A stretch of 64,000 nucleotides of DNA. It comes from Isoetes taiwanensis. Taxonomy: Eukaryota > Streptophyta > Lycopodiopsida > Isoetales > Isoetaceae. The stretch is from assembly GCA_021234155.1 (NCBI GenBank), contig JAJEKV010000059.1, forward strand, positions 973,844-1,037,843, written 5' to 3'. The position numbers and the translations under genes are program-made. The number at the start of each line of letters is the position of its first letter. Positions within the stretch are counted from its first letter, which is position 1. This document shows positions 24,150 through 34,417 of the stretch, one piece after another. The notes beneath the pieces were generated by a model. That model searched no databases. It saw only the letters and a list, made by a program, of their open reading frames with translations, and had not been told where the DNA came from.

Positions 24150-24600
24150 CTCCACCAGCATTCATGATCGTCCACTGCAAGCTGAAAGTATATCAATGCT
24201 ATGGTGATAAAAGCAGTGACAATGATCAATATGATGAATACAATAAATAAAATACTATAAATCATGTACACTTTATGGCCCCAAACACTAGCAAAGATGT
24301 AATAGAGCTCAATATAAATTGCACTGAATGGTAGGAATCTAGCTGTTGCCATCTGTGGTATGGTGTGCCGGTACCATGGTAAAGGAGGAATCTCCGGGGG
24401 GGATTTTGAGGTACGACAGGGTGCTTGAAACTCTGCCTTAGTATTGTTTCCTGCAATGCCACCAAGTACAAGCAATGGCAAGGTAACTAGCATCCAGATG
24501 AGAGTGATTACAACAATGGTTCCAAAAGGAAGGCCAGCTATTGAATTGTAAACTATTGCAACAGCGTTCACGAAAGCAAATGTCAAAAACAAACAACCAT
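24150..24600 (-). pseudogene. TM9SF / nonaspanin (EMP70-like) isolated exon
   Basis: The translation is an unmistakable nonaspanin core: GLPFGTIVVITLIWMLVT, then LLVLGGIAGNNTKAEFQAPC, a CRTSK...PPLPWYR stretch, LPFSAIYIELYYIFASVWGH and ILIIVTAFITIALIYFQLA. It ends at DDHECWWR with a GTATGT donor (24149-24144). The family are nine-transmembrane Golgi/endosome proteins that sort TM-containing cargo. Only about four of the nine membrane segments are here. No preceding luminal domain or following exon was found, and conserved residues differ (for example AGFLPF is ARFLPF). It lies inside the interval splitting the recombinase gene, on the same strand, so a captured or duplicated gene fragment is likely. 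Confidence 0.75.
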
Positions 24601-24803
24601 GACTAAGATAAGATTTATACCAAACAACTGTCAATAAGACTTCAGTTCACGAAGAACACGAATCAGAGTTGCACTGTTAACTGCCGAGCACTATTTTCTG
24701 CCGGGCTGAGACTGCAAGGGGGGCTGAAACCTGACCTTGGAAGATGCAGACGATTAAACACAATAAAATCATCTGCCTAGCAAGACATGTTAAGCACTGC
24801 TTG

Positions 24804-25621
24804 CTATGGCTCCTTGCCGAGTTGATCATTCAGCACTTGCCTGCTAGATGGTTCCAGCACTTCTTCTAGAAACCTTTTGCATAAACACAAGGAATAGATG
24901 GGAGAATCTCTTGGACTGGGCTCAAACAGATTGAAAGCATGTTTTCCCAAATCCTCACCTTCATATTCTTCGTTGAAAGGCTTAACCAGCATGCCCGGGT
25001 TGACTGGCAACTCCTTAGTTATGTGAAACCTACATAACCATAACACAATCATAAAATAGACATGACTACCTTTCTAAAGGAAATCTTTTCGTGATCCAGC
25101 AAGTCCCAACGTAGCATTGGACAATAATCTGAGAACCAACATCATCAGCCGTTATATGATATTCGTGTCTTACTGAACTCTTATATGAAACATCCAATTC
25201 AAAACTGCATCAGATTAACCCAACATAGATGTACGTAATTGATTTTCCATGCCCATCTCTGCAGCTCAAGGCCGAAAACCCCCCTGAAACCCACAAGGCC
25301 CACGAAATCCATAGCATTGTTCAAATTTAAGGCTCTGAAGGAAAAACCAGCTAACCTAATCGAATAAGGGGGCTTGCTACGATACCTCCAGGTCATCTAG
25401 AGCAGAGAATCCAGGCATTGCAAGGTGCATCTTTGCACAGAAATTGAAAAACGTAGAACATGCGGGGAAGACCTGCAGAGGCGACCTAAGGCCACGCCCT
25501 GCGGCCCTTGCTGCCGCAGATGTCGGTGGAAAAGGGTTTGAGAACATACCTTGAAGTGCGCCGGATCACGCTTTGGTGGTAATCTACTCGTCTGCAAGAA
25601 CAGAATCTCGCTCAGAGCCAT
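24804..25621 (-). CDS. Two possible exons of an unidentified minus-strand gene
   Basis: A possible first exon (25621-25550) encodes MALSEILFLQTSRLPPKRDP and AHFK, ending in a clean GTATGT donor. A second protein-like stretch (about 25040-24810) contains TKELPVNPGMLVKPFNEEYE, GEDLGKHAFNLFEPSPRD and a Leu/Glu-rich end. A TATGTAG acceptor precedes it, but its phase does not match the first exon, so an exon is missing or they are unrelated. I do not recognise the protein. Confidence 0.35.
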
Positions 25622-25756
25622 TGCCTCACCAAGCCCTAGATATAACTAAAAGAACCCTAAAATAACCTGGCTCGATGCTTGCATGCTCGATTTGGGATAG
25701 TTTTTGAAATCATAGTTGTAACCATTGAAAAATGCCACTAAAAGTATCGTGAAAGT

Positions 25757-25880
25757 ATGCGCACTCTAGATGTACTGATTAGTACGTCTCATCAAATACG
25801 GTCATCAAATCATATAAAAACCTTAGGAAAAAAAGTACAAAAACACAAAGAAAACCCCCTGTTATTATGCTACATATTGA
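25757..25880. repeat. Dispersed ~125 bp repeat, copy 1
   Basis: Runs from GCGCACTCTAGATGTACT to AACCCCCTGTTATTATG and ends at ATATTGA, where the second foldback element starts. The same block is at 28460-28585, ending at the same word. Confidence 0.65.
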
Positions 25881-26365
25881 CACATAACTACCATTAACAT
25901 TAATTAATACAAACCATTGCATTCCACACTTAAAAATAAAATTCCCCCTTAAACCCCCTTTGGTTTGGGTGCATATTCACACGGGGGATGACTCCGGGTA
26001 TCGAGAGCTGTTGGATGAGCATATATGCCTTTTATTCCTCGATCTAGACCGTACATAGAGATCCTCGTTTGTTGGGTATGCCTGTACAAGTTTTGGTATA
26101 CTGTATAACACAATTTGCGAAATACTATAAGATTTAAGATAATGTACTATATGGTGTTGATTTTGTACATGTATAACATGATTTTAGGGGCTCTCGCCAC
26201 CCTACGTCACCCCCCGTGTGAATATGCACCCAAACCAAAGGGGGTTTAAGGGGGAATTTTATTTTTAAGTGTGGAATGCAATGGTTTGTATTAATTAATG
26301 TTAATGGTAGTTATGTGTTGGTAATTATACTAAAAAAATTTTTTGGCCCTTCGGGCCCTAACAAA
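25881..26365. mobile_element. Foldback element FB1, copy 2
   Basis: Same family as 23078-23575: a common inner arm (CCCCCTTAAACCCCC, then TTTGGTTTGGGTGCATATTC), a similar centre, and a common right extension ending in a GGCCCTTCGGGCC hairpin. Its two arms (25881 to about 25992, and about 26206-26317) match each other with about one mismatch. The outer 55-60 bp of the arms differs substantially from copy 1. Confidence 0.85.
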
Positions 26366-28455
26366 GGAGGAAAACTTTAATGGCCTTAGGAATTGTGTAA
26401 AGATTGATGAAAAAAATAGAAAAGCATTTAATACAAACCAAGCACTTGCATAATTTTCATCATATGATTATTATGTGAGAATCGATAGAGATATCAACAT
26501 ATTTCCACAATTTATTGAACTTATATGGCATAGCAAATACTGTAGCATCATTATAAACATATTGAATATGCATGGCATAGCGAATACTCTAGCATCAAAC
26601 ATTCACCGTAGTATGAAATATCTGCACTCCCATAACAAGTATGCAAAGTAAACATTACCAACCAGTGGAATATGAAGCACGAAAAAGGCAAGCAATGCAA
26701 TAGGACATGCACGACATTTGTCTACGAATGCTTATGTATTTGGTAGCGTAAATCAGATTAATCGAAACAATGCATGCCAGACTGAAATACCAAACAAGAT
26801 TGTTTAACACCCAAAAGAATAAATATTTCAAAATGTGGTATTCCTACTAGATCTCAGAAACATTATGTACCAGGTTCTACATTAAATAGCAAGATAAAGG
26901 AAAAAACGGGTAATAATGCTAGATATTAGAGAGTTGAAGGCCCTGATCTTGGCATGTTAAGAGGATTTCCTTCAGCATCAATCACGTACATTCATTTCCA
27001 TGGATCGTGCGTGATAACATTGGCACGGGTTACGCACAACCCATTTTCTCAAAACAAATGTCTCACTTCTAATAACAAACCCATTCTATCTGAACACACA
27101 ATTGCACCCTCATGCCCTGAATATACCAAGGCAAGGGTTACAATTTTTAAACTGACAGAGGAATGAAAATGATATAAATGGAATCCTAGATACCTCAGAG
27201 ATGCAGTGCTCTATTGCAGCTTCTAGGCATTTTATTGCCCTTTGTTGTTCAGACTCAGAATTTATGGTTCAGTCTCAGAATTCATGGTGCACCCATCAAG
27301 ATATCGGATGTTGCTGCTGTTGATGATAATGGCGATGATGCTGCTGCTGATGATGTTGTGCGAAAAGATTTGATTCCTGTGGTATTTTGTTGGAGCTATT
27401 CAAATTCAACAAGAATTCTCGTTCATTTTCATTTAGCAATGTGGACATTCTTTGAAACGAGGCGAATCTTGGGAGCAGAATCTGAGAACTGGATATGCAA
27501 TAAGAGATGATCAGATTATGGCTCTCACAACAGATCTCAAAACAACACTGCCTTCTCATAGTATAGTTCCAAAAGAAAAAATGGCATGAATCTCACCCTA
27601 ACGCCTTCCAAAAAAAAAGGGAACACAAACAAAAGAAAACAAAGACAGAGATGCAAAGCCATATCATACTTGGATTGAAGAGGAGAAGCGGTTTTGATGT
27701 ACCCGGCCCGTTGAGAAACTAGTATTGCATGTCCTCCAAATTGGGTGCAAGTCCAAACGGATTCATAAGGTTCTGTTTCCATTTGCATAGCCTTGCCGGA
27801 ACCTGTTGCATTGCAAATTACATATTAGGCAACGACCCAATTGATGATTTCGCGACCCATGCAACTCTACGTTAATTTGCACGCATATCAAATGTAAAAA
27901 ATGATTTTGGGTTAGATCAACGCAAGAATATGAATTCAAGCTCTCGCATTACGATGCAAAAATCAGCAGCTTAGGGATATTTGAGGGGTGCGTGCTTGAG
28001 CGCCATTGTCTCTCTGCCTTCTTGATTCCGGTTCTCCAATTTCAAAATTTCCAGCGGTACTTTCGGTTTTCCCTCCCAGCCACTGCGATTAGCAAAGAAA
28101 CAATAAGAGAAGGAATAATTTGTGAACTAATTAAGTTGCGAACCCTATAATTACTGTTCCTTGCCCTTCGTCTTTCTGATGCCTGCCGGATTAATTGACC
28201 CAATACAAATACCAGTCTATTCTTCTCGGTAAAACCACAACCCACTACAAGCACCACGACCCAATGCTGAAAACAACATTCCATGGCCTGGAGAAGTTTC
28301 TGGCATCCAACACAGGCCCCAAAGGTCCCATCCTGCGGCATATCCACACAACCCTAAAAAAAAACCCTAAAAATAATGAGAGGATATTCACACCCACCAC
28401 AAAAGAAGCCTCCACCATAGGATTTGCCCCTTTTTCTAAAATCAACGGCTAACAA
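26366..28455. other. Unassigned interval inside the split recombinase gene
   Basis: Mostly non-coding. A minus-strand frame at 27559-27296 ends in a His/Gln-rich run (HHQQQHHRHYHQQQQH) with no recognised domain. AATAATGCTAGATATT near 26910 is a fragment of the repeat at 25757/28460. Confidence 0.35.
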
Positions 28456-28459
28456 AAGG

Positions 28460-28585
28460 GTGCGCTCTAGAAATACTATTTAGTACACCTGGATGAATAC
28501 GGCCACCAAATCATATGAAAACCTTAGAGAAAACAGTACAAAAACAGAAAAAACAACCCCCTGTTATAATGCTAGATATTGACGA
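28460..28585. repeat. Dispersed ~125 bp repeat, copy 2
   Basis: Similar to 25757-25880 along its length and with the same right end. It directly follows the broken end of the recombinase exon that stops near 28590, so it may mark a rearrangement breakpoint. Confidence 0.65.
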
Positions 28586-28589
28586 GTAT

Positions 28590-29602
28590 ACTGTTTATAT
28601 GTTAACAGAAAGTCATTCTCAAAGCTCCATATTGCAGGTCTGAAATGACTATCATCAAACTGGGTTACAGAAATCCCCCATGTCTTACTTTTTCTCTCAT
28701 TATACAACACATATTCATTGCTGCCATTAAATTGCAAACTCAAGTCTACATCCTTGACATCATAAAGTTCCTGAGCACCTCTGATAGCAAATCTACTGAC
28801 CAAATAAAAGCACAGTCGCTTCAGAATCCCTTTTGGATGTGTGACCTGATAATCTATATGCTCTGTGCTATAAGAAATTGGTTGTGATTTCTTTTTCTTT
28901 ACACGATACCTAAAGCTCTAGCTTTTGATGCCATGTGAACAAATGCCAATCTAGTAGTACCAAACAGGGCCTTCCTTTCCCCAGTAACATATATTCTTGC
29001 TTCTTGCTTTTTCTTGATAATCTTTCCTATTGACTTCAGTAAGCAATGCAGACTATAACAGAAAATAATAAATTAGAAACAATCAAGAAATAGAAATAGA
29101 AGAATAAAAGAATTTACCTGGAGGCATATAGAGTACCATCTTTCTTTCTAGTTTGTAAAAGAAATTTAACACGCATCTTATTCAACTTGAGCATGTTCAG
29201 ATCTTCAAGTGGAAGACTTGTACCAAGTTTCTCAAACCTCCTCCATCCATCAAACTTACGTCTAGCCCAGTTGGTAAGTTTCTTGGACTTGTCTTCACCC
29301 CCCTTTTTGATTTCAGAGACAACCTTCTCATCAAGCTTCAAAAACTCCTTAAACTCTTCATCATTTGATGCCTTAAGATCTTCAGTGTACACTATCCCCT
29401 CCTTAAACCATGGCTCATTTCCAAGATCTTGTAACATCAACTCGACTGCAGCAAGATCCGTGCATCCAACAAGCTCACAGTCTTCTTCATTAAGGAGTGT
29501 GAATGAAGGACTGCTACTAGCAGAGCAGTTAGAAACTGCATGTCCAGAAACTAAACTCAACCTAAGTAGAATATTAATAAACCTTTCAGCAACAATAGAC
29601 AT
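28590..29602 (-). pseudogene. Tyrosine-recombinase (Crypton/DIRS-like) gene: N-terminal exons
   Basis: The first coding exon, 29602-29118, starts at MSIVAERF. It has an acidic middle and a core-binding-like end (LTNWARRKFDGWRRF, then RKKDGTLYAS) at a GTAAAT donor. The next exon starts at 29052 after TTATAG and is in phase (SLHCLLKSIGKIIKKKQEAR). After a one-base frame break near 28903 it continues with KKKSQPISYSTEHIDYQ, then FYLVSRFAIRGAQELYDVKD, then NERKSKTWGISV and FDDSHFRPAIWSFEN. FAIRGAQEL fits the first catalytic Arg box, and the Lys in NERKSKTWG the beta-hairpin Lys. This order (SAM-like N-domain ending in KDGTxY, an Arg box with RGxxE) is that of Crypton/DUF3504-type recombinases. 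Coding similarity stops where a dispersed repeat begins at 28585. A GCAG acceptor just before the ATG suggests a 5' UTR intron. Confidence 0.65.
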
Positions 29603-29699
29603 CTTGAAACCTGCATGCAGCGCAAGGAAAACAAAGGTGAGTACAGAAACATGAAAAAGAATTACTTTTAACAAAAAATCAGAGGATATTACCTCCAAA

Positions 29700-30567
29700 A
29701 TGTATAAGAAGTCGCCTAGAACCCGCAAGTTACCGAGATTAGCCGAGATTACCGAGACTAGCCGAGATTACCCAAGATTTGAACTTCTCTGCAAGCAGAA
29801 AATCGCCAAGATTAGTTACATTATACGGAAATTAACAAAATATTGAAGAAACAAAAAAAAAAAATCAACAAAATTCTTACAAGAAACTTCGAGAACAATG
29901 AGATTTAACAGGTTAGTACGCCAAAACACCGCACCGACTTGCTCTAAACGAAGATTCACCTACAAAAAAAAAAGAAAGACATTAGCACATAAAAAATGCC
30001 AAAAAACTAAAGAAAAGCATGCAATCCAGGCAAATACGACCTCGGCGGCCTCAATCGGCTTGAAGCGCCGACGAGCGCCCTCCGGGAACCTCCGCCAGAA
30101 AACTCTCTGCTGCTCTGCTACTCTGTGTTTCTCAGAAAACTCAAGAACCTTTGAAAATGTAAATGCCGATGTGGAAAATTTTGCCATGTGTCCAGAAATC
30201 ATAGGACACGCGTGGCTTACGTTTTGCAACGTGCCACCAATCGGTGGTTTCCAGTTGGAAACCACCTCTTCGTGGCACGTTACCAAATACAAAAACTAAA
30301 GATACTAGAACACGCAATCTGCGTCACGAGCCCATGCATACAGAATAGGGGAAACACATCCGAAGTAGGCTACAAGCAAAGGCACATGAACAAGCCTGAG
30401 ACGATGACACGCAACAACCTAGCAATAGAGAAAGCTGGGAAGAAGCCATCAAGTAATAAAATGAAATACATAATATAACACCATTGAGCCTCCTCGGCCA
30501 GAACTCGTAAGTGCGGAGACCAGCATAAAGGAAAAGCCAAAGCCCACAAGCACAAAACTCCGACATA
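29700..30567. other. Upstream region of the recombinase gene, with a nested palindrome
   Basis: Relatively GC-rich around 30.0-30.3 kb and may carry the promoter or 5' UTR of the minus-strand recombinase gene. AACGTGCCAC/GTGGCACGTT (30229-30238, 30272-30281) encloses GGTGGTTTCCA/TGGAAACCACC (30243-30253, 30256-30266). Both stems are perfect, and ACGTG is a bZIP-type core. Confidence 0.45.
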
Positions 30568-30724
30568 ACAAGCGACCTAAAAAGGAGAGGCTCAAGAACA
30601 ACTGATGGAGAGAAAGGAGGTGGAAACGGACTTAAATACTCTAGAGGGAACATACAACTAGCCTCAAGAAGAGGATTTATCTGCTAATCTCGAAACGCAG
30701 ATAAATCATACCTACCTACCTACA
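30568..30724. repeat. Dispersed repeat, copy 2, with CTAC tail
   Basis: Near-identical to 16531-16675; after GATAAATCATAC it continues as CTAC units (30711-30724). A short tandem tail at one end suggests non-LTR retroposition. Confidence 0.65.
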
Positions 30725-31129
30725 CATACATGGTTAGGTTCCTTGATTAGGGCTTATGATCTCAGAGTCTATAAGGCGGTGAAGACTAAGATAACATGTT
30801 AAAGAAGCTCATTGCTTGCTCCAGCTCCTCGGAATACGTCCATCCTTCTGTTGAAGGCGAAGGCGATCGAATCGTGGAGATGTATTGTGCAAAGCCGGCT
30901 TGGCGGCGTATGGCAATGCAAACTAGCAGCTTGGCTTGATCGGAATGGTTCAAGAAAGGTAAAATGCGACAATGGAAAAGGTTTAGGGTTTCCCCTTTTT
31001 GCTCCTTTTACATGACCTTTTAGGGTTAGGGCAAAAGGGTAATGTATTGCAAGTCTTCGCAGTGCGACCTTCCTGCCGTTTAGATATGCTACAACCCTCT
31101 CCTCCGCATCAAGGCTGCTCTTGTCGGAA

Positions 31130-33345
31130 TCTTGCTAGCATCGGTTGCCACCAACTTATCCTTCTCTGGATCTGGCAATGTTAAGACTATGATAGTCGTT
31201 AAAGCTTCCTTCACTGTCTCAAATGCTGCTTGGGCATTCTTTTGCCAATGACTCGTCTAATCTTTTATCTTCTCGGCTTTAATGAGGTTTGTTAGCGGTG
31301 CTGCTATCTTTGCAAAGTTGCTTACAAACTTTATGTAATACCCTGCTAAGCCGAGGAAGCTCCTCACTCCATGGTTGTTCTTCAGTGCTGACCAATCAAT
31401 TACCGCTTCAATCTTCGCAGGATTGGTGGAAATCCCTTCCGCTGTAATTACAGGCCCTAAGTACTCTACTCTTTCGATGGTGAAGTGACATTTGGATAGC
31501 TTCGCATAAAGTTGATGCCTTCTCAACTTTTCAAGTACCTTCCTCAAGTGTTGGGCATGCTCCTCCAAGGAATTGCTGTAGAGTAAGATGTCATCAAAGA
31601 AAACTATAATGAGCATGCCTAGAAACTCACGAAAAAAACGTCATTGATGAGTCTCATGAATGTTGTTGGGGTGTTGAACAATCCAAATGGCATTACTGTG
31701 AACTCGTAGTGGCTATATCTCGTCCTGAATGCAATCTTATGAATGTCTTCTTCCTTGATCATGATCTAATGATAGTTTGACCTCAAGTCTATCTTGGAGA
31801 AAACCTTTGCACCTTGTAGCTGACCCATCAAATCTTATGATCCAGGAAGCGCATACGTTTGCTTATTCAATTGACCACACAATTGTCAATGCATGTTCTT
31901 AAACTTCCATCTTTCTTCTTGACATAGGATCAGCGCCCCGAACGGGGAGATACTAGGTCTTATAAACCCTAGGTCTAGCAACTCCTGCAATTGCTTCCTA
32001 AGTTCCAAAAACTCCTGAGGTGACATTCTGTAAGGTGCCTTACTTGCGGGATTAGTCCCTGCTATTTCACACTCGACTCCCCTGTATGGTGGAGTTGCTT
32101 GATCTCATCTGGGAACAAATCATGGAATTCCTTCACTAGCTTGGCTATTGGCTTCGGCACTTTGTTCAATGCTTTGGTCTCCTTGTCTTCCTCTGTTTCT
32201 GGCTCCTCAACATTGAGCTTAAAGACATAGGCCACTTGGTCTTCTCTATACATCTAAGTAACTTCTTACTAGACATGCATTGCATGATTGGGGTGATCTA
32301 TTTACTTTGTCATTTGGCACCGTTAAGATGACTTTTCGTTTCCCGTAACCAATCACAGTCCCCACTGGGCCAAGGTATTCCATGCCTATGATCAAGTCAT
32401 ACTTTTTTATGACCTCTGCTCCCATTCCAATGTTGATACCTGGCAAGTCTATATCGAAGTTGATGCTCTTTCCCGCTGTGTGTCGGATTGCCCCACTTGC
32501 CAACACAACAAACATGGGCTTGGACTTCAAAGGCTTCAGCTTCAACAACTCTACCATCCTTGGGAAGCAAAATTATGAGTGCTCCCCGTGTTTATCAACA
32601 CTATGAAGGACTTGGATTTGACTTTTTCTATTGTTGAGATGACCTGATATTGACTCTCGGCATTCTCGGAGTCAATGACAACAAAGATGTAGCACTCACC
32701 CTGGATGTAGTCGCAAGCATCTTCATCATCATTCTCCGGGGGTGTCTCCCATCCTCCTAGATCTGCTAGTGCCACATTCATCACAAAAGGATAGTTGTGT
32801 CTCTGATGTCCCGGTTAGAAACACCTAAAGCACAACTGCTTTTCTATACATTCATGTCTCTTCTCCTTCGGGATGGACTGCAAAAACTGCTTCCCTGCTT
32901 TGGCTTAGTTTGAACCACCCACTTGCTCTTTGTCCCTGAAGCTGACCTGCTTCCTGTCCCGCTTTCCAAAATTTGCATTCCGTTGCTTCCCATAGTTTGC
33001 ATTGTACTAAGATCTAACAGCTGCCGGGCTTGTTGCCCTTGGACTATAGCTTCCAATAGCTTTCCCCTTGTCCTGATAGTACTACTGCTTTTGTCACTGC
33101 TTTGGGGACCTGTTCCTTGTAAGCTCACGGCCTTGGACTTTGCTTCTGACACTGTTCTGGGGGTTGATATCTCTCACAAGCTTTCTGATCTCATTCAAGC
33201 CCTCAATATACCCCTCCATCTTTTTTCAACTTTGGCACATAGAGCCTCAGCCTTATAAATTCTTCGGTGTATTTCTGCACCGTCTTATTGCCTTGCTCCA
33301 ACCTGTAAAGATGCTGCATCATATGGCACTTGTGTTCCGTCGGTA
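31130..33345 (-). pseudogene. Ty3-gypsy retrotransposon, truncated and decayed (gag, protease, RT)
   Basis: Read on the minus strand from 33345: a gag segment (RLEQGNKTVQKYTEEFIRLR), a CCHC-like knuckle (CFRC..GH) near 32815, a protease motif VLINTGSTHNF where the catalytic Asp is Asn (near 32605), a protease C-terminal region (KKYDLIIGMEYL), a linker with [13 protein letters not shown], and RT with MPFGL and FFDDILLYS (YxDD box as FFDD), ending in VRSFLGLAGYY. It stops at the beginning of RNase H (VATDAS) near 31140. RNase H, integrase and both LTRs are absent. Several stops and frame changes are present. The gag side is cut at 33345, where the TGTACAT-rich sequence begins. Confidence 0.8.
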
Positions 33346-33407
33346 CACTATATGTACATCTTCAACATCAGTTGAATGTACATCAAATGTACAAATGTAC
33401 CACAAAT
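33346..33407. repeat. TGTACAT-rich block, left of the transposase locus
   Basis: Several GTACA/TGTACAT words occur in about 60 bp. A comparable cluster lies at 36232-36285 downstream of the transposase gene, in roughly inverted arrangement. These may be subterminal repeats of a DNA transposon. Confidence 0.45.
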
Positions 33408-34328
33408 GGGCAAAAGTATGCTGGTGGGTATCAAATAAATGCGATGCAGGACCCAGCACTTTCCAGCACTTTTTTTTTTTGTTTTTCATAATCGGCCATG
33501 CAATTCGATCATACATGCAAAATTTCAGGGCCTAATTTGGGATATTGAGTGAGCAATTAGAGAAAACCCATTTCTACAGCAATTTTGGTAAAACAGAACA
33601 AAATTTCTTAATTCAGCCCAAATTAAGCTAAATCAGATGGGGCTTTTCAGATTTTCATAATCAGCCATGCACCCATATCTTACGTGCAAAATTTCAGAAC
33701 CTAATTTGGGATATTGTGTGAGCAATTAGAGAAAAACCATTTCAAATAGTTTTGGTACGATTGAAGAATTTTTTTTAATTCAGCCCAAATTAAGCTAAAT
33801 CAGCTGGGGCTTTTCAGATTTTCATAATCGGCCATGCACCCATATCCTACGTGCAAAATTTGAGAACCCTAATTTGGGATATTGAGTGAAAAATTAAAGA
33901 AAAAACCATTCTTGCAAATGGGTTTTTGTAAAAGCGATGAGAAATCTCTTAATTCACCCTAATTTAAGCAAAATTAGATGGGGCTTTTAGGCTGAATATG
34001 GTCGAAATGACAATCCTACCTTGGTGGATAAGTTTTATGAAAAGATATGATGGATTGAGCAACTAATTGGAGATTCACATGCCAATTTGGAGTTTGGGTC
34101 GTTTCTGCGCACTAATCAGACTCCAATCTAATGAAATCGATGCTAATCTGATGGAAAATTCGAGCAATGTGGAATGATTCTTGGCTGAAGAATCCTCTTA
34201 ACAAATGAAGAGTGTAAAAACACGAACCCACCAGCACCCACGAGCACCCAAAAAAAAGCAGGAAGCAGGGGTGCTAAAAGCATGCGTCCAGACGCATGCT
34301 TTTGATACCCACCAGCATACTTTTACCC
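33408..34328. mobile_element. TIR element (~920 bp) enclosing a 168 bp tandem array
   Basis: The left end reads GGGCAAAAGTATGCTGGTGG and the right end, reverse-complemented, reads GGGTAAAAGTATGCTGGTGG; both then continue with GTATCAAA (27 of 28 bases match). Both sides are flanked by AAAT (33404-33407, 34329-34332), a possible 4 bp target duplication. The longer word AAATGTACAAATGTAC also occurs on both sides. There is no coding capacity. It sits between the TGTACAT-rich block and the transposase gene. Confidence 0.7.
33483..33990 (+). repeat. Tandem repeat, three copies, period 167-169 bp
   Basis: Units begin TTTTCATAATCGGCCATG at 33483, 33652 and 33819. Each contains ACGTGCAAAATTT or a variant, then CTAATTTGGGATATTG, then AATTCAGCCCAAATTAAGCT and GATGGGGCTTTT. 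Divergence between units is roughly 10-20%. A partial, more diverged unit may continue to 34180. Confidence 0.85.
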
Positions 34329-34417
34329 AAATGTACAAATGTACTGATTAGTACCTTGGATGCATCCGCTTGCTTACATCAAATTGCTAACATGGTTTAA
34401 TACTTGTGTTGTTGCAG

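Noticed and set aside
29187-29654. 155-codon plus-strand open frame
   Set aside because: Antisense shadow of the recombinase N-terminal exon, which has the family motifs and splice sites.
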